Assembly (NCBI RefSeq): GCF_001647285.1
Contig: NZ_LRML01000007.1
Span: 186,001-250,000 of the forward strand
DNA from: Rufibacter roseus
GTDB lineage: Bacteria > Bacteroidota > Bacteroidia > Cytophagales > Hymenobacteraceae
Reading direction: 5' to 3'
Length of the DNA: 64,000 nt
This document shows, piece after piece, positions 37,455 to 46,554 of the stretch; position 1 is the stretch's first letter, and each line of letters opens with the position of its first letter. Both the position numbers and the translations under genes were made by a program. A model generated the notes under the pieces. That model searched no databases. It had not been told where the DNA came from and saw only the letters and a program-made list of their open reading frames with translations.

Positions 37455-37490
37455 GTTTTAGACCTCTTTTCCGAAAAACAGCCTGTAAAT
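37455..37490. repeat. Host intergenic palindrome, degenerate copy
   Basis: GTTTTAGACC, a TTTTCC centre and GAAAAACAGCC. The right arm is imperfect. It lies just after the ggt stop. Confidence 0.5.
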
Positions 37491-38007
37491 GCAACAGAAA
37501 AAGAGACCTGCGGAGCGCGAGTGCCTCTAGTCAGAAAACGCCAGTTCAAGAGACCTAGCAGCGTCTTATTGGCCTGCTAGTGTCTGTGTCAGTAGCCGCC
37601 CCTGAGCAGTGAACCGTAACGCCAATCTGGAGATTGGCTGTCCGAGGGTGCGTAAAGCGCTGTCGCTAACTCTACACACAACAACAAAAGAAAGAAAAGG
37701 AGATGCGCGATAGCGCGAGTGACTCTACCTAGGAACTACAGAAGCAAATAACCAACAGCAGCATTTCAACAGCGGCACAAGAAGCAGAATTGGAACTGTT
37801 TCCAGCCGTGGGGATGAGCGCCTCGCTTTGAACGGTGCCGCGACAGCGGCAAGACCGAAGGTCTAGTGAAAAGGGCAGTGCGAATCCACAGGGCGAGGCC
37901 TCGCGGCCGTGAGCGCACGGAGCCTTAGATACGGAGAAGGTGGTTTGGTAAGGCCTTGGATATGCAGAACCCACGCCAGCTCGGGAGCGGGAAAAAAGAT
38001 AATGTAC

Positions 38008-38027
38008 GGACAGGTCGCGACCTGTCC
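38008..38027. repeat. Perfect 20-base palindrome
   Basis: GGACAGGTCG followed directly by CGACCTGTCC. It could be a protein-binding site or the tip of a hairpin; nearby hairpins make an RNA or repeat origin likely. Confidence 0.7.
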
Positions 38028-38237
38028 AACTGCGGTGGCAGAAGCATTATCGCCTGCTACAGAACGTCTTCGTTAGATCCTTCGGCAATGCTCAGGATGA
38101 CTGTAAAGGAGTGGAATCAGGAAAGCCAGTATCGGAAGGTGTAAACATTCCCCTTCGCCCCCTTCAAAGGGGGAATATCAGGAATGCGTGTTTTAGGAAA
38201 ATCTATAGGGAGGGAAACATCCCTCTTTTTCAACACA

Positions 38238-39392
38238 CTACACCTTCGCGGCAACAAGTCTTTTCTCCATCCGGAAGAATAAACGAGAAAACGGAATGAG
38301 CATGATACCGGCCAAGGCAAACGAAATAAACGACTGCTGCAACCCGAAGGCATGCGCCAGATATCCAATCATGGGTGGGCCAATGAGCATGCCAACAATG
38401 CCAAAAGTGGTTACTAAGGAAATAGCAATGCCGGGAGAATATTTAGGCGATGCTCCGGCCAGCGTATACGTCATTGGTATGACCGAGGCCGTGCCGAAAC
38501 CTACCAATGAAAAACCAATCAGGGCGGGCCAGAACGTTGGAAAAACAATGGCTAACGTAATGCCGGAAAAGATCAGCACCGAACTCATAATGTAGGTGGT
38601 TGGCATACCAATGCGATCCACAATTCTGTCAGAGATAAACCGCGACAGAGCCATGAAGGTCATAAACACCAGATAGCCCAGTGAAAAAATCTCCTCACCC
38701 ACTACCTGCTGGAAATAGATGCCGCTCCAGTCAAACATACCCCCTTCGCAAACGGCAGCGAAAAACACCAGCAAGCCCAGGTATAAAATGTAAGGGTCCG
38801 GTTTGCTCAACTCCAGTTTGTTTCCAGTCTCAGATTTGTCTCGGCGGAGCAAGTGTTTGAAAGTAAATACGGTCGCTAAAAAGCAGAAACTAGCTACTAT
38901 GAGTAAATGCGGGACAATGTCCACTCCAAAAGAGACCAGCAAGGTGGTAAAGCCTACTCCGGCAATGCCGCCAGAACTCCAGAGGCCGTGAAAAGAGCCG
39001 TTGATTTTTTTATCAGACAACTTCTGCAGCGTAATAGCCTGCGTGTTCATAGAGATGTTGAAGATCCGCATGCTCAGGGAGTACAGAAACAACACCAGCA
39101 CCAGACTCATAGTGGTGGTGGCGAAAGCTATGGCTGCCAAACAGAAAGAGTTCAAGAGAAAACCTGCCGCCAATGGCTGGCGCGTCTCAAACTTGGAAAC
39201 CAGCCAACCCGAGATAGGAAGCCCAATCAAGGAACTCACCGGCATAGCCAGCAGCACCGAACCCAACTCGGCTTCGTTCAGGTCTAGAATAGATTTAATG
39301 GTAGGAATTCTGGAGGCCCAGCTGGAAAAACTAAAACCAGATAAAAAAAAGAATACGCTGAGAGCTACTCTCTGCTTTAAAATAGATTGCAT
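38238..39392 (-). CDS. MFS transporter
   Basis: A 384-residue membrane protein with about 12 hydrophobic segments. Features are the N-terminal SGFSFSSWASRIPTIKSIL region, the loop 2-3 segment SGWLVSKFETRQPLAAG (an A-motif-like sequence), and GLWSSGGIAGVGFTTLL. The overall plan is that of the YbjJ/FucP-type MFS group in which 'W..RiP.ik..l.l' occurs early in helix 1. The transported compound is unknown; sugars or drug-like compounds are possible. No regulator is next to it. Confidence 0.85.
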   Translation of the reverse strand: MQSILKQRVALSVFFFLSGFSFSSWASRIPTIKSILDLNEAELGSVLLAMPVSSLIGLPISGWLVSKFETRQPLAAGFLLNSFCLAAIAFATTTMSLVLVLFLYSLSMRIFNISMNTQAITLQKLSDKKINGSFHGLWSSGGIAGVGFTTLLVSFGVDIVPHLLIVASFCFLATVFTFKHLLRRDKSETGNKLELSKPDPYILYLGLLVFFAAVCEGGMFDWSGIYFQQVVGEEIFSLGYLVFMTFMALSRFISDRIVDRIGMPTTYIMSSVLIFSGITLAIVFPTFWPALIGFSLVGFGTASVIPMTYTLAGASPKYSPGIAISLVTTFGIVGMLIGPPMIGYLAHAFGLQQSFISFALAGIMLIPFSRLFFRMEKRLVAAKV

Positions 39393-39486
39393 TCAGGTAA
39401 AATGAAGACACAAATATGAGGTATTTTACTACCTCCACCACCATAAATGGTTTCAGGAATACAGAAACATGCGCCTATAGCTCTTA

Positions 39487-40896
39487 TTATTTTCCTGACG
39501 GATATAAATCTGGCGGCTCGTTGCGAACGGTGATGGTTTCAATTGGGTGCAGCGCGTGTGTCTGGTCTATGAAAAGAAAGGCGTCGTAGCGTTTAGGCAA
39601 GACCGATGGCACGTAATTGCCCAGGTGCTCTATCTGCGGATTATATACAACGCCAATGGCACGGTGCCCTACCGGCCTATTCAGAGGTTTGTTGTTTTTC
39701 AAATCTTTGGAGAAGATAATTTTATCTGAGGGGCTGAGCTGGTGCAGTATCTGCTCCCAACTGCCCTGCTGGGCTGGCGGCACCTCCATAGTTTCGATGG
39801 GCGCTCCCCAGCCTCTGGCCGCAATAACAGTGCCTTGGTAAGATCCGAATCCGATGATAAATACGTTCTCCTGCCCATATTCCTGCCGTACCAACTGGCC
39901 TACGTTTACCTCGCCGCTGGAGGCCATATCAGTATAGCGGGCGTCACCTACGTGGGTGTTGTGCTCCCATACAATGGCTTTAGACTGCGGCCCGTGAAAG
40001 GCTAGCAGGCGCTGCAGGGTCTGGGTCATATGGCGGTCACGTATGTTCCAGGACTCGGTGTTGCTTTCTACGGCGGCACGGTAGTAGCGCTCTCCGTTAT
40101 ACGCCACCAACGCATTTTGCTCAGCCACAAACTGAGCCTCAGACTTGGCGGCCCCTTCGGCTTTGCCCAGTTTCTGCACGTCCCGCCAAAGCCGGTTTGT
40201 TTCTGCCCGACAATTAGCTGAGGCGTTGGCCACGGCTCTGGCGTATTCCATGGCATCTGAACTGAAAGGCTGAAAGCACCGGTGCACCTCTCGGGCAGAT
40301 TCCACCAGTTCTGGGTGCTCTTTTACATAAGGCATCAGTTCCGTCATTGACTCCCACAGGCAGTACACATCTAAACCGAAGAAGCCTATTTTATCCTCTT
40401 TAGGTTTTTCTTGGTTGTAGCGGTTCATCCAGGTGACCAGGCTGGCAACTTCGTAGTTGCCCCACATCCAGGTGGGCCAGCGGTTGTACTGCTCCAGTAG
40501 CTGAACCGTAGTGGCACTGTCGCGCTGTGGACCTTTGATGTACTGGTTTACCCGGTAAGAATCGGCCCACTCCCCTTCCACGGCCACGAAATCAAAGCCT
40601 TTCTCCTGAATGAGCCGTTTGGTGATGGCGGCGCGCCAGGTGTAATATTCAGCCGTACCATGTGAGGCTTCACCCAACAACACAATTCTGGCATCTCCTA
40701 TTTCCTGCAGGAGCACATCCAGGTCTTGTTCACTGCGGAGCGGATGATTTGGAATAGTAAGCGTTACCGTATTGCCTGTCTGCGCGCCACCAGTTACTTG
40801 TCCCTCCTGCTGCGGTGCCTGCTTACAACTGACAGCCAGCAGGCAAACCAGGGCAAGCAGCCAACTGGCGCGTTTCTTTCTCTCTTGCATGTTCAT
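39487..40896 (-). CDS. Erythromycin esterase-like lipoprotein
   Basis: A 469-residue protein from MNMQERKKRASWLLALVCLL, with lipobox LLAVSC. The frame extends to 41,034, but this adds non-coding-like residues. The family signature is IVLLGEASHGTAEYYTWRAAI (about 80-100), with catalytic His and Glu in GEASHG, plus GFDFVAVEGEWADS, 'GFFGLDVY', KAIVWEHNTHVGDARY. Members include macrolide esterases (EreA/EreB) and many proteins with other substrates, so macrolide resistance should not be assumed. An outer-membrane or periplasmic lipoprotein is predicted. Confidence 0.85.
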   Translation of the reverse strand: MNMQERKKRASWLLALVCLLAVSCKQAPQQEGQVTGGAQTGNTVTLTIPNHPLRSEQDLDVLLQEIGDARIVLLGEASHGTAEYYTWRAAITKRLIQEKGFDFVAVEGEWADSYRVNQYIKGPQRDSATTVQLLEQYNRWPTWMWGNYEVASLVTWMNRYNQEKPKEDKIGFFGLDVYCLWESMTELMPYVKEHPELVESAREVHRCFQPFSSDAMEYARAVANASANCRAETNRLWRDVQKLGKAEGAAKSEAQFVAEQNALVAYNGERYYRAAVESNTESWNIRDRHMTQTLQRLLAFHGPQSKAIVWEHNTHVGDARYTDMASSGEVNVGQLVRQEYGQENVFIIGFGSYQGTVIAARGWGAPIETMEVPPAQQGSWEQILHQLSPSDKIIFSKDLKNNKPLNRPVGHRAIGVVYNPQIEHLGNYVPSVLPKRYDAFLFIDQTHALHPIETITVRNEPPDLYPSGK

Positions 40897-40958
40897 ACCA
40901 ACTAATTGAATTGCTGATTGTTCATTGTTTAGGCACAAGTGGTGGTGTAATCGGTTAT

Positions 40959-40994
40959 GTTTTAGGTCTGATTTTTGAAAAACAGGCCTAAAAT
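40959..40994. repeat. Host intergenic palindrome copy
   Basis: GTTTTAGGTCTG pairs with CAGGCCTAAAAT through a T/A-rich centre (ATTTTTGAAAAA). It lies upstream of the esterase-like gene. Confidence 0.75.
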
Positions 40995-41256
40995 GGATAC
41001 AACCACTGCTTACGCCTTGACAAGCCAGCACCACCTAATAGCCTCTCTTGGGCAAAATTTTTATGCAGTGCCCCACCCGTCTCCGCTGGAAGTTTTTGTA
41101 CTTATTCCACCATTTTGGTTCATCATTTGCAACTGTATTTGGGTACGCCCTTAATCTGTATTTGTTAAGGGACAGAACAGAATCTAGTAGTTATACCTAG
41201 TCTAACAGAATTGCCCGCAAACGTTGCGTTAGTGCATTCCCTTTAAGTAGAAACAG

Positions 41257-41293
41257 TGTTTTCAGCCTGTTTTCAGGAAATCAAGCCAAAAAG
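41257..41293. repeat. Host intergenic palindrome copy
   Basis: GTGTTTTCAGCCTG, then TTTTCAGGAAA, then TCAAGCCAAAAAG. It lies close to the 3' end of the dehalogenase gene. Confidence 0.7.
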
Positions 41294-41310
41294 ACAAAGG
41301 GAGATTTAGC

Positions 41311-41991
41311 TTAGGAAATGAGTTGTTCGGCCAGGGCAGAAATAGTAGGTACCGATAATTCTGGTTCAGGCGCTAAGGGGTACAGTGTTTGCCCTGGGCG
41401 TGAAATAAAAGCGGCTCGGGTGCCGCCCCGTAAAGCGCCCGCAATGTCCCAGCCATGGGCGGCCACCATCATTATATCGGGCAAGGCTACGTTTAGCTTT
41501 TCGGAGGCAAATTGATAGGTGCTGCCATGGGGCTTAAACTTCTGCACACTATCTACGCTTAAGGTTTCTTCAAAGAAATCTTTCAGGCCCACTGCCTCCA
41601 GGTGCGGAATACTTGATTTTGCTGGTGAGTTGGTGAGGGTAGCTAATCTGAACCCTGCCTCTTTTAATTTCTCCAGACCAGGCACTACATCAGGGTGTGG
41701 TTCTGATTTGTTCACCATCTCTACCAGTTCTTTTTGTTTTGCCTTTGGCAGATCAAGCCCCATTTTCTCAACGGTCATTTGCATGGCCGCTTGCCCTACT
41801 TCGCTGAAGTAGTGGTAAGTGTTTGTTGAATTTTCTACAAGTGAATATTCCAATAATTGGGCAAACCAAAACTTAAAGGCCAATGAATTATGCAGGGCTT
41901 CGTTTACAGCCTTCTGCATGTCTGAAAGATCAAGCAAAGTCTCGTTAACATCGAAAAGCAATACGGCAGGGCGTTTTTTAGTAGAGGTCAT
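41311..41991 (-). CDS. Haloacid dehalogenase, type II
   Basis: A 226-residue HAD enzyme of the L-2-haloacid dehalogenase type. The nucleophile is D14 in VLLFDVNETLLD, motif II is LATLTNSPAKS (about 116-126), the lysine is in SVQKFKPHGSTYQFA (about 148-162), and motif III is MMVAAHGWDIAGALRGG with the AHxWD signature that separates dehalogenases from phosphatases. It would hydrolyse short 2-haloalkanoic acids to 2-hydroxy acids. Signals for export are absent, so it is cytoplasmic. Confidence 0.88.
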   Translation of the reverse strand: MTSTKKRPAVLLFDVNETLLDLSDMQKAVNEALHNSLAFKFWFAQLLEYSLVENSTNTYHYFSEVGQAAMQMTVEKMGLDLPKAKQKELVEMVNKSEPHPDVVPGLEKLKEAGFRLATLTNSPAKSSIPHLEAVGLKDFFEETLSVDSVQKFKPHGSTYQFASEKLNVALPDIMMVAAHGWDIAGALRGGTRAAFISRPGQTLYPLAPEPELSVPTISALAEQLIS

Positions 41992-42088
41992 AAAAAATAA
42001 ATATGGGTAAATTATTTCTTACGACGTCTATCAGAATTAGTCGCCATTGCCGCTCATAGTATGACCCCACAAGCCTGGCAGATATGAT

Positions 42089-42922
42089 TTACTGACCGTA
42101 ATGCTCTTTCAGCACCTTCACAAACTCTTTTTGGTTGTGAGACCACGGTATATGTCCGCTCTTAGGAATTGTATGCACTTTGGCATTTGGATAACGCTCT
42201 AACACATATTTCTTACTGTCGCCAATGATATCTTGGGCGCCATAGGCAATGGTAATTTTTACTTGCGCCTGTTGGAACTGCTGCAACGGAGGGTAAGCTA
42301 AAATACTTTTTTGGGTGAGGTTAATGGCCTCAGCTCTGATACAGTCTACCCCAAAATCTTCAGGGTGAGACTCTTTGAAGTCGCGGCTGAAGTTCTCCAA
42401 GGCTTGCCAGAAGAAACTTTTGTACCCCGAGTCGCTTCCCAACAGGCCCATGCCGGCATGCATGTTCATACTCAGCCATTCCAAAGTGCTGCACTTGTCT
42501 TTGTTGTAGCGTGCTATTTCCAGCATGGTGTCTTTCCATTGGCTACCGGTACCAGAGGCGGGGCTGCATAGAAATAAGCTCAGGAGCCTTTCGGGGTGCT
42601 GGTGGGCGTATATCTGCGCGTACAGGCCACCCCAGGAGTGTCCGAACAAATGGAACTTCTCTACCTTCACATAGTCTGCCACTCTATTGATGTCAGACAC
42701 ATAATCATCCATAGAGTAGCTTTGCGAAGGGTTTGGTGACTTTTGCGTGCCCCGTTGGTGAAACAGAACTACCTGGAAGTTCCGGCTCAGGTAATTTGTT
42801 AGAAAGGTCAATCCGTTGGGCACACCAGGACCACCGTGCAACAGTATCACCGTTTCCTTAGTGGCATTGGGGTAAATGGCGGTGTATAATTTTGTGTCGT
42901 GGTTTTCAATGTGCACCTTCAT
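42089..42922 (-). CDS. Alpha/beta hydrolase, proline iminopeptidase-like
   Basis: A 277-residue hydrolase. HGGPG at 29-33 gives the oxyanion hole, DQRG-like FHQRGTQKS follows, the nucleophile is S96 in GHSWGG, the acid is probably in AYGAQDIIGD, and the histidine is in IPKSGHIPW near residue 258. The HGGPG and GHSWGG combination fits the S33 peptidase family. No signal peptide is present. It is separated from the dehalogenase gene by about 100 bp on the same strand. Confidence 0.82.
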   Translation of the reverse strand: MKVHIENHDTKLYTAIYPNATKETVILLHGGPGVPNGLTFLTNYLSRNFQVVLFHQRGTQKSPNPSQSYSMDDYVSDINRVADYVKVEKFHLFGHSWGGLYAQIYAHQHPERLLSLFLCSPASGTGSQWKDTMLEIARYNKDKCSTLEWLSMNMHAGMGLLGSDSGYKSFFWQALENFSRDFKESHPEDFGVDCIRAEAINLTQKSILAYPPLQQFQQAQVKITIAYGAQDIIGDSKKYVLERYPNAKVHTIPKSGHIPWSHNQKEFVKVLKEHYGQ

Positions 42923-43265
42923 GTGTTGTCTGTCTTAGGGCAGGATTAGGGAACCTTGTAATTGTCTCTGTTCGGTTATTCTTCCTTTCAGGTTTCAACT
43001 TTTCTAAAGAACTAATCAATTACTTTTCTTCAGCCCCAGCAGACCTTTTGAAAAACAGATTCAAAGGCCACACGCACATCAACTAACTACAGGTAAAAGT
43101 AGAATGTCAGGCTTAGGGCAAAAGGCGATTAAATACCTAAAAGCCTAGCGTATAAATACTATAAATTAGATGGAAGCCGCCAGTTTCGCAGTTTTGAGTT
43201 TGTATCGCTAACCCAGCAGCAGCAGTAGCCAGTATACACCAGCAAACATTTAAACTGGTATTGGC
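42923..43265. other. Intergenic stretch between divergent genes
   Basis: A 343-bp interval between the divergently oriented hydrolase and antiporter genes. It should hold both promoters. No repeat or RNA gene was recognised. Confidence 0.5.
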
Positions 43266-44537
43266 ATGAAAGATTTTTCTATTGCATTAGCGTGTATCAG
43301 TGCTCTTACCTTGACCATGGGGTACGTGTACCGGAAAATCAAGAAATCAGTGCTCAGCGAACCTATTATTGCCTTGGCGGCAGGCATTATATTAGGCCCT
43401 GAAGTACTGGACATGCTCAACTTGTTCAGCTGGGGCTCTGCTGAAAAAATTCTGGAGGTTGCTACGCAGATTACCATCGCCATGGCTCTTATGGCTACTG
43501 CTTTCAGAATACCAAAGTCTTATGCCAAACGGCACTGGCGGCTGCAATCTATTCTGCTTTTGCTGGGTATGATGGGAATGTGCGGTATCTCAACGCTGCT
43601 CATCCATTACATTCTTGGTTTTGATTGGCTTCTGAGTTTTCTCATAGGCGCCATCATCACCCCAACTGACCCTGTGGTGGCCTCTACGGTGGTGTCCGGT
43701 GAAACGGCAAAAAAATTGCTGCCGGAGCGCATCAGGCATAGCATCTCCTTTGAATCAGGCGCGAACGACGGCTTGGCTCTTCCGCTGGTGTTCTTACCCA
43801 TGCTATTAATTCAAAAGCCCGATCATCATGCCTGGCAGGAGTGGTTTCTGAAAGCCGTTTTATGGGAAACCATTGGTGGAGTGGTTATCGGTCTTGTGGT
43901 AGGGTATGTGGCTGGGAAATTGCTGTTGAAAGCCCGGGACGCAGGCTGGATGTCTGAATCCTCCTTATTGTCCTTTTCCCTGGCACTGGGCTTCACCGTT
44001 TTAGGAGGCTTGGAGGCAATAGACAGCAACGGTATTCTTGGGGTGTTTGCTGCAGGCTTTGCCGCCAACATGGCCTTAGACGAAGACGAAGACATTGAGC
44101 AAGATGAAATTCAAGAATCTATGGGCCGCCTTTTCACTATTCCTATTTTTCTGCTCTTTGGCTTGGTGCTGCCCTGGAAAGAATGGTTTGCTCTTGGCTG
44201 GAACGCCGTCTGGATTGTTATAGCCGTTCTATTGCTCCGCCGTTTGCCAGTGATTCTTGCTTTAGGTCCGTTTTTGAAAAAACTGCCTAAAAAAGCTGAC
44301 TTGTTTATGGTGGGGTGGTTTGGCCCAATTGGAGTAGCGGCTATGTATTACGCAGTGCATAGTCTTTCCAAAACGCATGTAAATGAGATCTGGGTTATTA
44401 GTAGCCTTGTTATTTTTGGCTCTACCATAGTACATGGTTTCACAGGCTACCCATTCGCCAAATTCTACAGCCGCTGGGAAAACGAATACCGCCAAAGTCA
44501 GGAAAGTGCAACAGACAAAGACCACCAGACCACCTAA
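43266..44537 (+). CDS. Na+/H+ antiporter, CPA1 (NhaP-like)
   Basis: A 423-residue membrane protein with 11-13 helices. The ion-binding helix pair is visible: SFLIGAIITPTDPVVASTVV (about 120-140), containing TPTDP, and SFESGANDGLALPLVFLPML (about 160-180), containing the GANDG motif with its aspartate. The remaining segments (GIFGVFAAGFAAN-like near 260, an acidic DEDEDIEQDE loop) fit CPA1 proteins. It exchanges cytoplasmic Na+ (or K+) for protons. No regulatory domain is fused to it. Confidence 0.9.
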   Translation: MKDFSIALACISALTLTMGYVYRKIKKSVLSEPIIALAAGIILGPEVLDMLNLFSWGSAEKILEVATQITIAMALMATAFRIPKSYAKRHWRLQSILLLLGMMGMCGISTLLIHYILGFDWLLSFLIGAIITPTDPVVASTVVSGETAKKLLPERIRHSISFESGANDGLALPLVFLPMLLIQKPDHHAWQEWFLKAVLWETIGGVVIGLVVGYVAGKLLLKARDAGWMSESSLLSFSLALGFTVLGGLEAIDSNGILGVFAAGFAANMALDEDEDIEQDEIQESMGRLFTIPIFLLFGLVLPWKEWFALGWNAVWIVIAVLLLRRLPVILALGPFLKKLPKKADLFMVGWFGPIGVAAMYYAVHSLSKTHVNEIWVISSLVIFGSTIVHGFTGYPFAKFYSRWENEYRQSQESATDKDHQTT

Positions 44538-44630
44538 ACAACAGCTTTCTCCTTTCATGTAGTACGAGGTCTTTACATATCGTTTTTCAGATATTTCCGT
44601 ACAACTCGGCAGACTAAACTGTAGAAGACT

Positions 44631-45050
44631 ATGAAAATTACCTCAAGAATTCTTTCTGTGGCGCTGGGTGCCTCACTTTTTGCGTTTCTGCCCGCCTGTG
44701 AGCAACGCTCTGAAACTGCAACCGAAACAGAAACGGAGGAACTGAACACTAGAAACCACGAAGTAGCGGAGGAAACTGAAAATGAGATGGGCGAAGCAGA
44801 CCATGAAGTACACCAATTCTCTGAGTGGGTAAACGAAAAGACCGCTGCCGCTGAAACCGCCACCGAGGCAGAGTGGAGAGAAGTTAAAGCCGAATACAAT
44901 CGCCGCACAGCTGACCTTGACGCCCGCAGCAATACCTGGGATGAGAAAACCAAGCGAGAATGGGAGCAGGTTAAAAATGGCTGGAACGAGACTGAGAATA
45001 AAGTGCAGGCCCGCCTGAGAAACTTGGGCGACAACGACAGAAAAAACTAA
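44631..45050 (+). CDS. Small charged helical lipoprotein
   Basis: A 139-residue protein: signal MKITSRILSVALGASLFAFL, then a PACEQ lipobox (C23). The mature part is very acidic (ETATETETEELNTRNHEVAEE) and then long-helical with W-spaced repeats (EWREVKAEYNRR, EWEQVKNGWNETENKV). This looks like the periplasmic hairpin proteins of Bacteroidota annotated as unknown. A strong terminator follows. Stress or envelope function is possible but not shown. Confidence 0.65.
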   Translation: MKITSRILSVALGASLFAFLPACEQRSETATETETEELNTRNHEVAEETENEMGEADHEVHQFSEWVNEKTAAAETATEAEWREVKAEYNRRTADLDARSNTWDEKTKREWEQVKNGWNETENKVQARLRNLGDNDRKN

Positions 45051-45074
45051 TTGTTCCTGACGTAATAATCTGAT

Positions 45075-45117
45075 AAAAAGAGCCCTCTGTTGCTTTCACA
45101 ACAGAGGGCTCTTTTTT
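45075..45117 (+). terminator. Strong rho-independent terminator
   Basis: AGAGCCCTCTGTTG and CAACAGAGGGCTCT pair over 14 bp, flanked by A-run and T-run, and follow the small lipoprotein gene. It would also work from the other side. Its 3' part merges into a degenerate host palindrome. Confidence 0.9.
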
Positions 45118-45151
45118 GGCTACATTTTAAAAAATAAGGCTAAAACAGAAT
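45117..45151. repeat. Host intergenic palindrome, degenerate copy
   Basis: TGGCTACATTTT, then AAAAAATAAGGCTAAAACAG. It directly follows the terminator of the small lipoprotein gene. The rest of the gap to 45,265 shows nothing identifiable. Confidence 0.5.
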
Positions 45152-45264
45152 TTGCATCATGTGCTTAGAATTCAGGCACAAAATCAAATGTACCTGTGTG
45201 TGTCTAAAGATACTTTTCTGGCTACGTTTTTACTCTTAATCAAAGACCAAGACGTCTATTAAAT

Positions 45265-46278
45265 TTATTTAAGAGGGTTTCTGGCTACGCCGGTATTGGT
45301 AATCTTTACCGGCTTAATCATTCCATCTTCGTCAAAGTGCATTTCATCAATGCAAGTCACTCGGTGGTCGCGGTCGGTTTCGGTGAGGGGGCGGCGGTGA
45401 TAGATAATGTACCACTGGTCTTTGCCCGGCACCTGCATGACCGAGTGATGACCGGCTCCGGTGGCTATTTCAGGATCTTGCTGCAGAATCTTACCTACCC
45501 GCTCAAACGGTCCGAAAGGAGAATCGGCTACGGCATAGGCCACAGAATAGTCAGGACCAGTCCAGCCCCCTTCTGACCACATAAAGTAGTACTTCCCGTT
45601 CCGAATGAACATGATGGGTCCTTCCACATACCCTTTCGGGGTTATTTCTTTGAATGTGGTTCCATCTTCAAACGGAATAAAACCGGTAAAATCATCTTTC
45701 AGCTTAGCAATATTGCAGTGCCGCCAGCCGCCGTAGATCAGGTAATACTGGCCGTCTTTGTCTTTGAACACGTACTGGTCTATGGGTTGCGCGCCATTAT
45801 GGAATTTGTCTACCAGCGGTTTGCCCAAATAATCTTTGTAAGGTCCCTGCGGCTGATCGGCCACAGCTACGCCAATACCGCCTTCCTCCTGGTCGCTCTG
45901 AATATCATTCGCCCCGAAAAACAAGAAGTACTGCTTTCCCTTTTGCACAATGGCCGGAGCCCACATGGCTTTCTTCGCCCACTTCACCCTTGCTGTATCT
46001 AAAATGCGCTCATGCTTTGTCCAGGTAACCAGATCTGGCGAGGAAAAGGCATCAAACCGTACCTGCTGCGGATAACGGGCCGAGAATGTGGGAAAAACCC
46101 AGTACTTCTTCCCAAAAATAGCCCCTTCCGGATCTGCGTACCATCCCTGGAATATGGGGTTACCCGACATAGGTACCTTCTCCGCCTCTCTTTTTGAAAT
46201 TTTACCAGCTTCCTTTGATGACTGACAAGACACAGCAGAAAACATAACTGCTATACCATAAGCAAACCACTTGTTCAT
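45265..46278 (-). CDS. Glycoside hydrolase family 43-type lipoprotein
   Basis: A 337-residue five-bladed-propeller enzyme with lipobox AVSC (C19). The general base is in WYADPEGA (near residue 46), the pKa-modulating Asp in GAQPIDQYVFKD (about 165), and the acid Glu in KGYVEGPIMFIRNG (about 220). Substrates in the family include arabinan and xylan side chains; I cannot tell which applies here. A cell-surface location is likely. No SusC/SusD pair is nearby, so it does not belong to a classical PUL. Confidence 0.85.
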   Translation of the reverse strand: MNKWFAYGIAVMFSAVSCQSSKEAGKISKREAEKVPMSGNPIFQGWYADPEGAIFGKKYWVFPTFSARYPQQVRFDAFSSPDLVTWTKHERILDTARVKWAKKAMWAPAIVQKGKQYFLFFGANDIQSDQEEGGIGVAVADQPQGPYKDYLGKPLVDKFHNGAQPIDQYVFKDKDGQYYLIYGGWRHCNIAKLKDDFTGFIPFEDGTTFKEITPKGYVEGPIMFIRNGKYYFMWSEGGWTGPDYSVAYAVADSPFGPFERVGKILQQDPEIATGAGHHSVMQVPGKDQWYIIYHRRPLTETDRDHRVTCIDEMHFDEDGMIKPVKITNTGVARNPLK

Positions 46279-46373
46279 GTGTTTCAGGTTTCAGTTTAGA
46301 AATGAAGGGTGTAAATACCGGAAATAAATATAAGAATACAACTGTGGTTCTGCGTAAGGATCAGCACCTGCCA

Positions 46374-46413
46374 GCGTTTTGACGCTACTTTTCAGAAAAC
46401 AGCCCTAAAACAA
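46374..46413. repeat. Host intergenic palindrome copy
   Basis: GCGTTTTGACGCTAC, then TTTTCAGAAAA, then CAGCCCTAAAACAAA. It lies between the GH43 start and the transpeptidase end. Confidence 0.7.
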
Positions 46414-46483
46414 AAATTTCTGGCACTGTCACAACTTCTCAACTGCGCCAGTGACAGTAGTTAATTTACAGAAACTCCAATAT

Positions 46484-46541
46484 GAGAAGAGGAACTGCAG
46501 TTCAGTAAGATCTAAACTACAGCTCCTCTTCTCATTTTTTT
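46484..46541 (+). terminator. Hairpin with T-run between leftward genes
   Basis: GAGAAGAGGA and TCCTCTTCTC pair over 10 bp with a partly paired 30-base centre, followed by TTTTTTT on the + side and matching A's on the - side. It lies just downstream of the L,D-transpeptidase stop, so it probably ends that transcript, with weaker features in that direction. Confidence 0.55.
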
Positions 46542-46554
46542 CACATCTTCATCT

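Larger units (their letters stand above)
37436..38237. other. Hairpin-rich non-coding stretch
   Basis: An 802-bp interval between the ggt and MFS genes, which converge on it. No protein gene is convincing. It begins with a degenerate copy of the host palindrome (37,455-37,490). Two similar segments occur about 200 bp apart, one near 37,500-37,535 and one near 37,697-37,732, both with GAGA, GCGCGAGTG and CTCTA. Many short G+C-rich hairpins follow, including a perfect 20-base palindrome at 38,008-38,027. It may encode a structured RNA or be degenerate repeat DNA. Confidence 0.5.
40897..41310. other. Intergenic stretch with two host palindromes
   Basis: No gene is seen. It holds one palindromic repeat copy at 40,959-40,994 and another at 41,257-41,293, listed separately. 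The rest shows nothing I can identify beyond the likely promoter of the esterase-like gene. Confidence 0.6.

Noticed and set aside
37729-37974. An 81-codon leftward frame in the hairpin-rich region
   Set aside because: Composition follows the repeats, with no start context and no family resemblance.
39487-40896. Macrolide resistance gene
   Set aside because: The erythromycin-esterase family contains many proteins of other function; sequence alone does not justify a resistance call.
40897-41034. N-terminal extension of the esterase-like lipoprotein
   Set aside because: It would place the signal peptide inside the protein and runs over a host palindrome copy.
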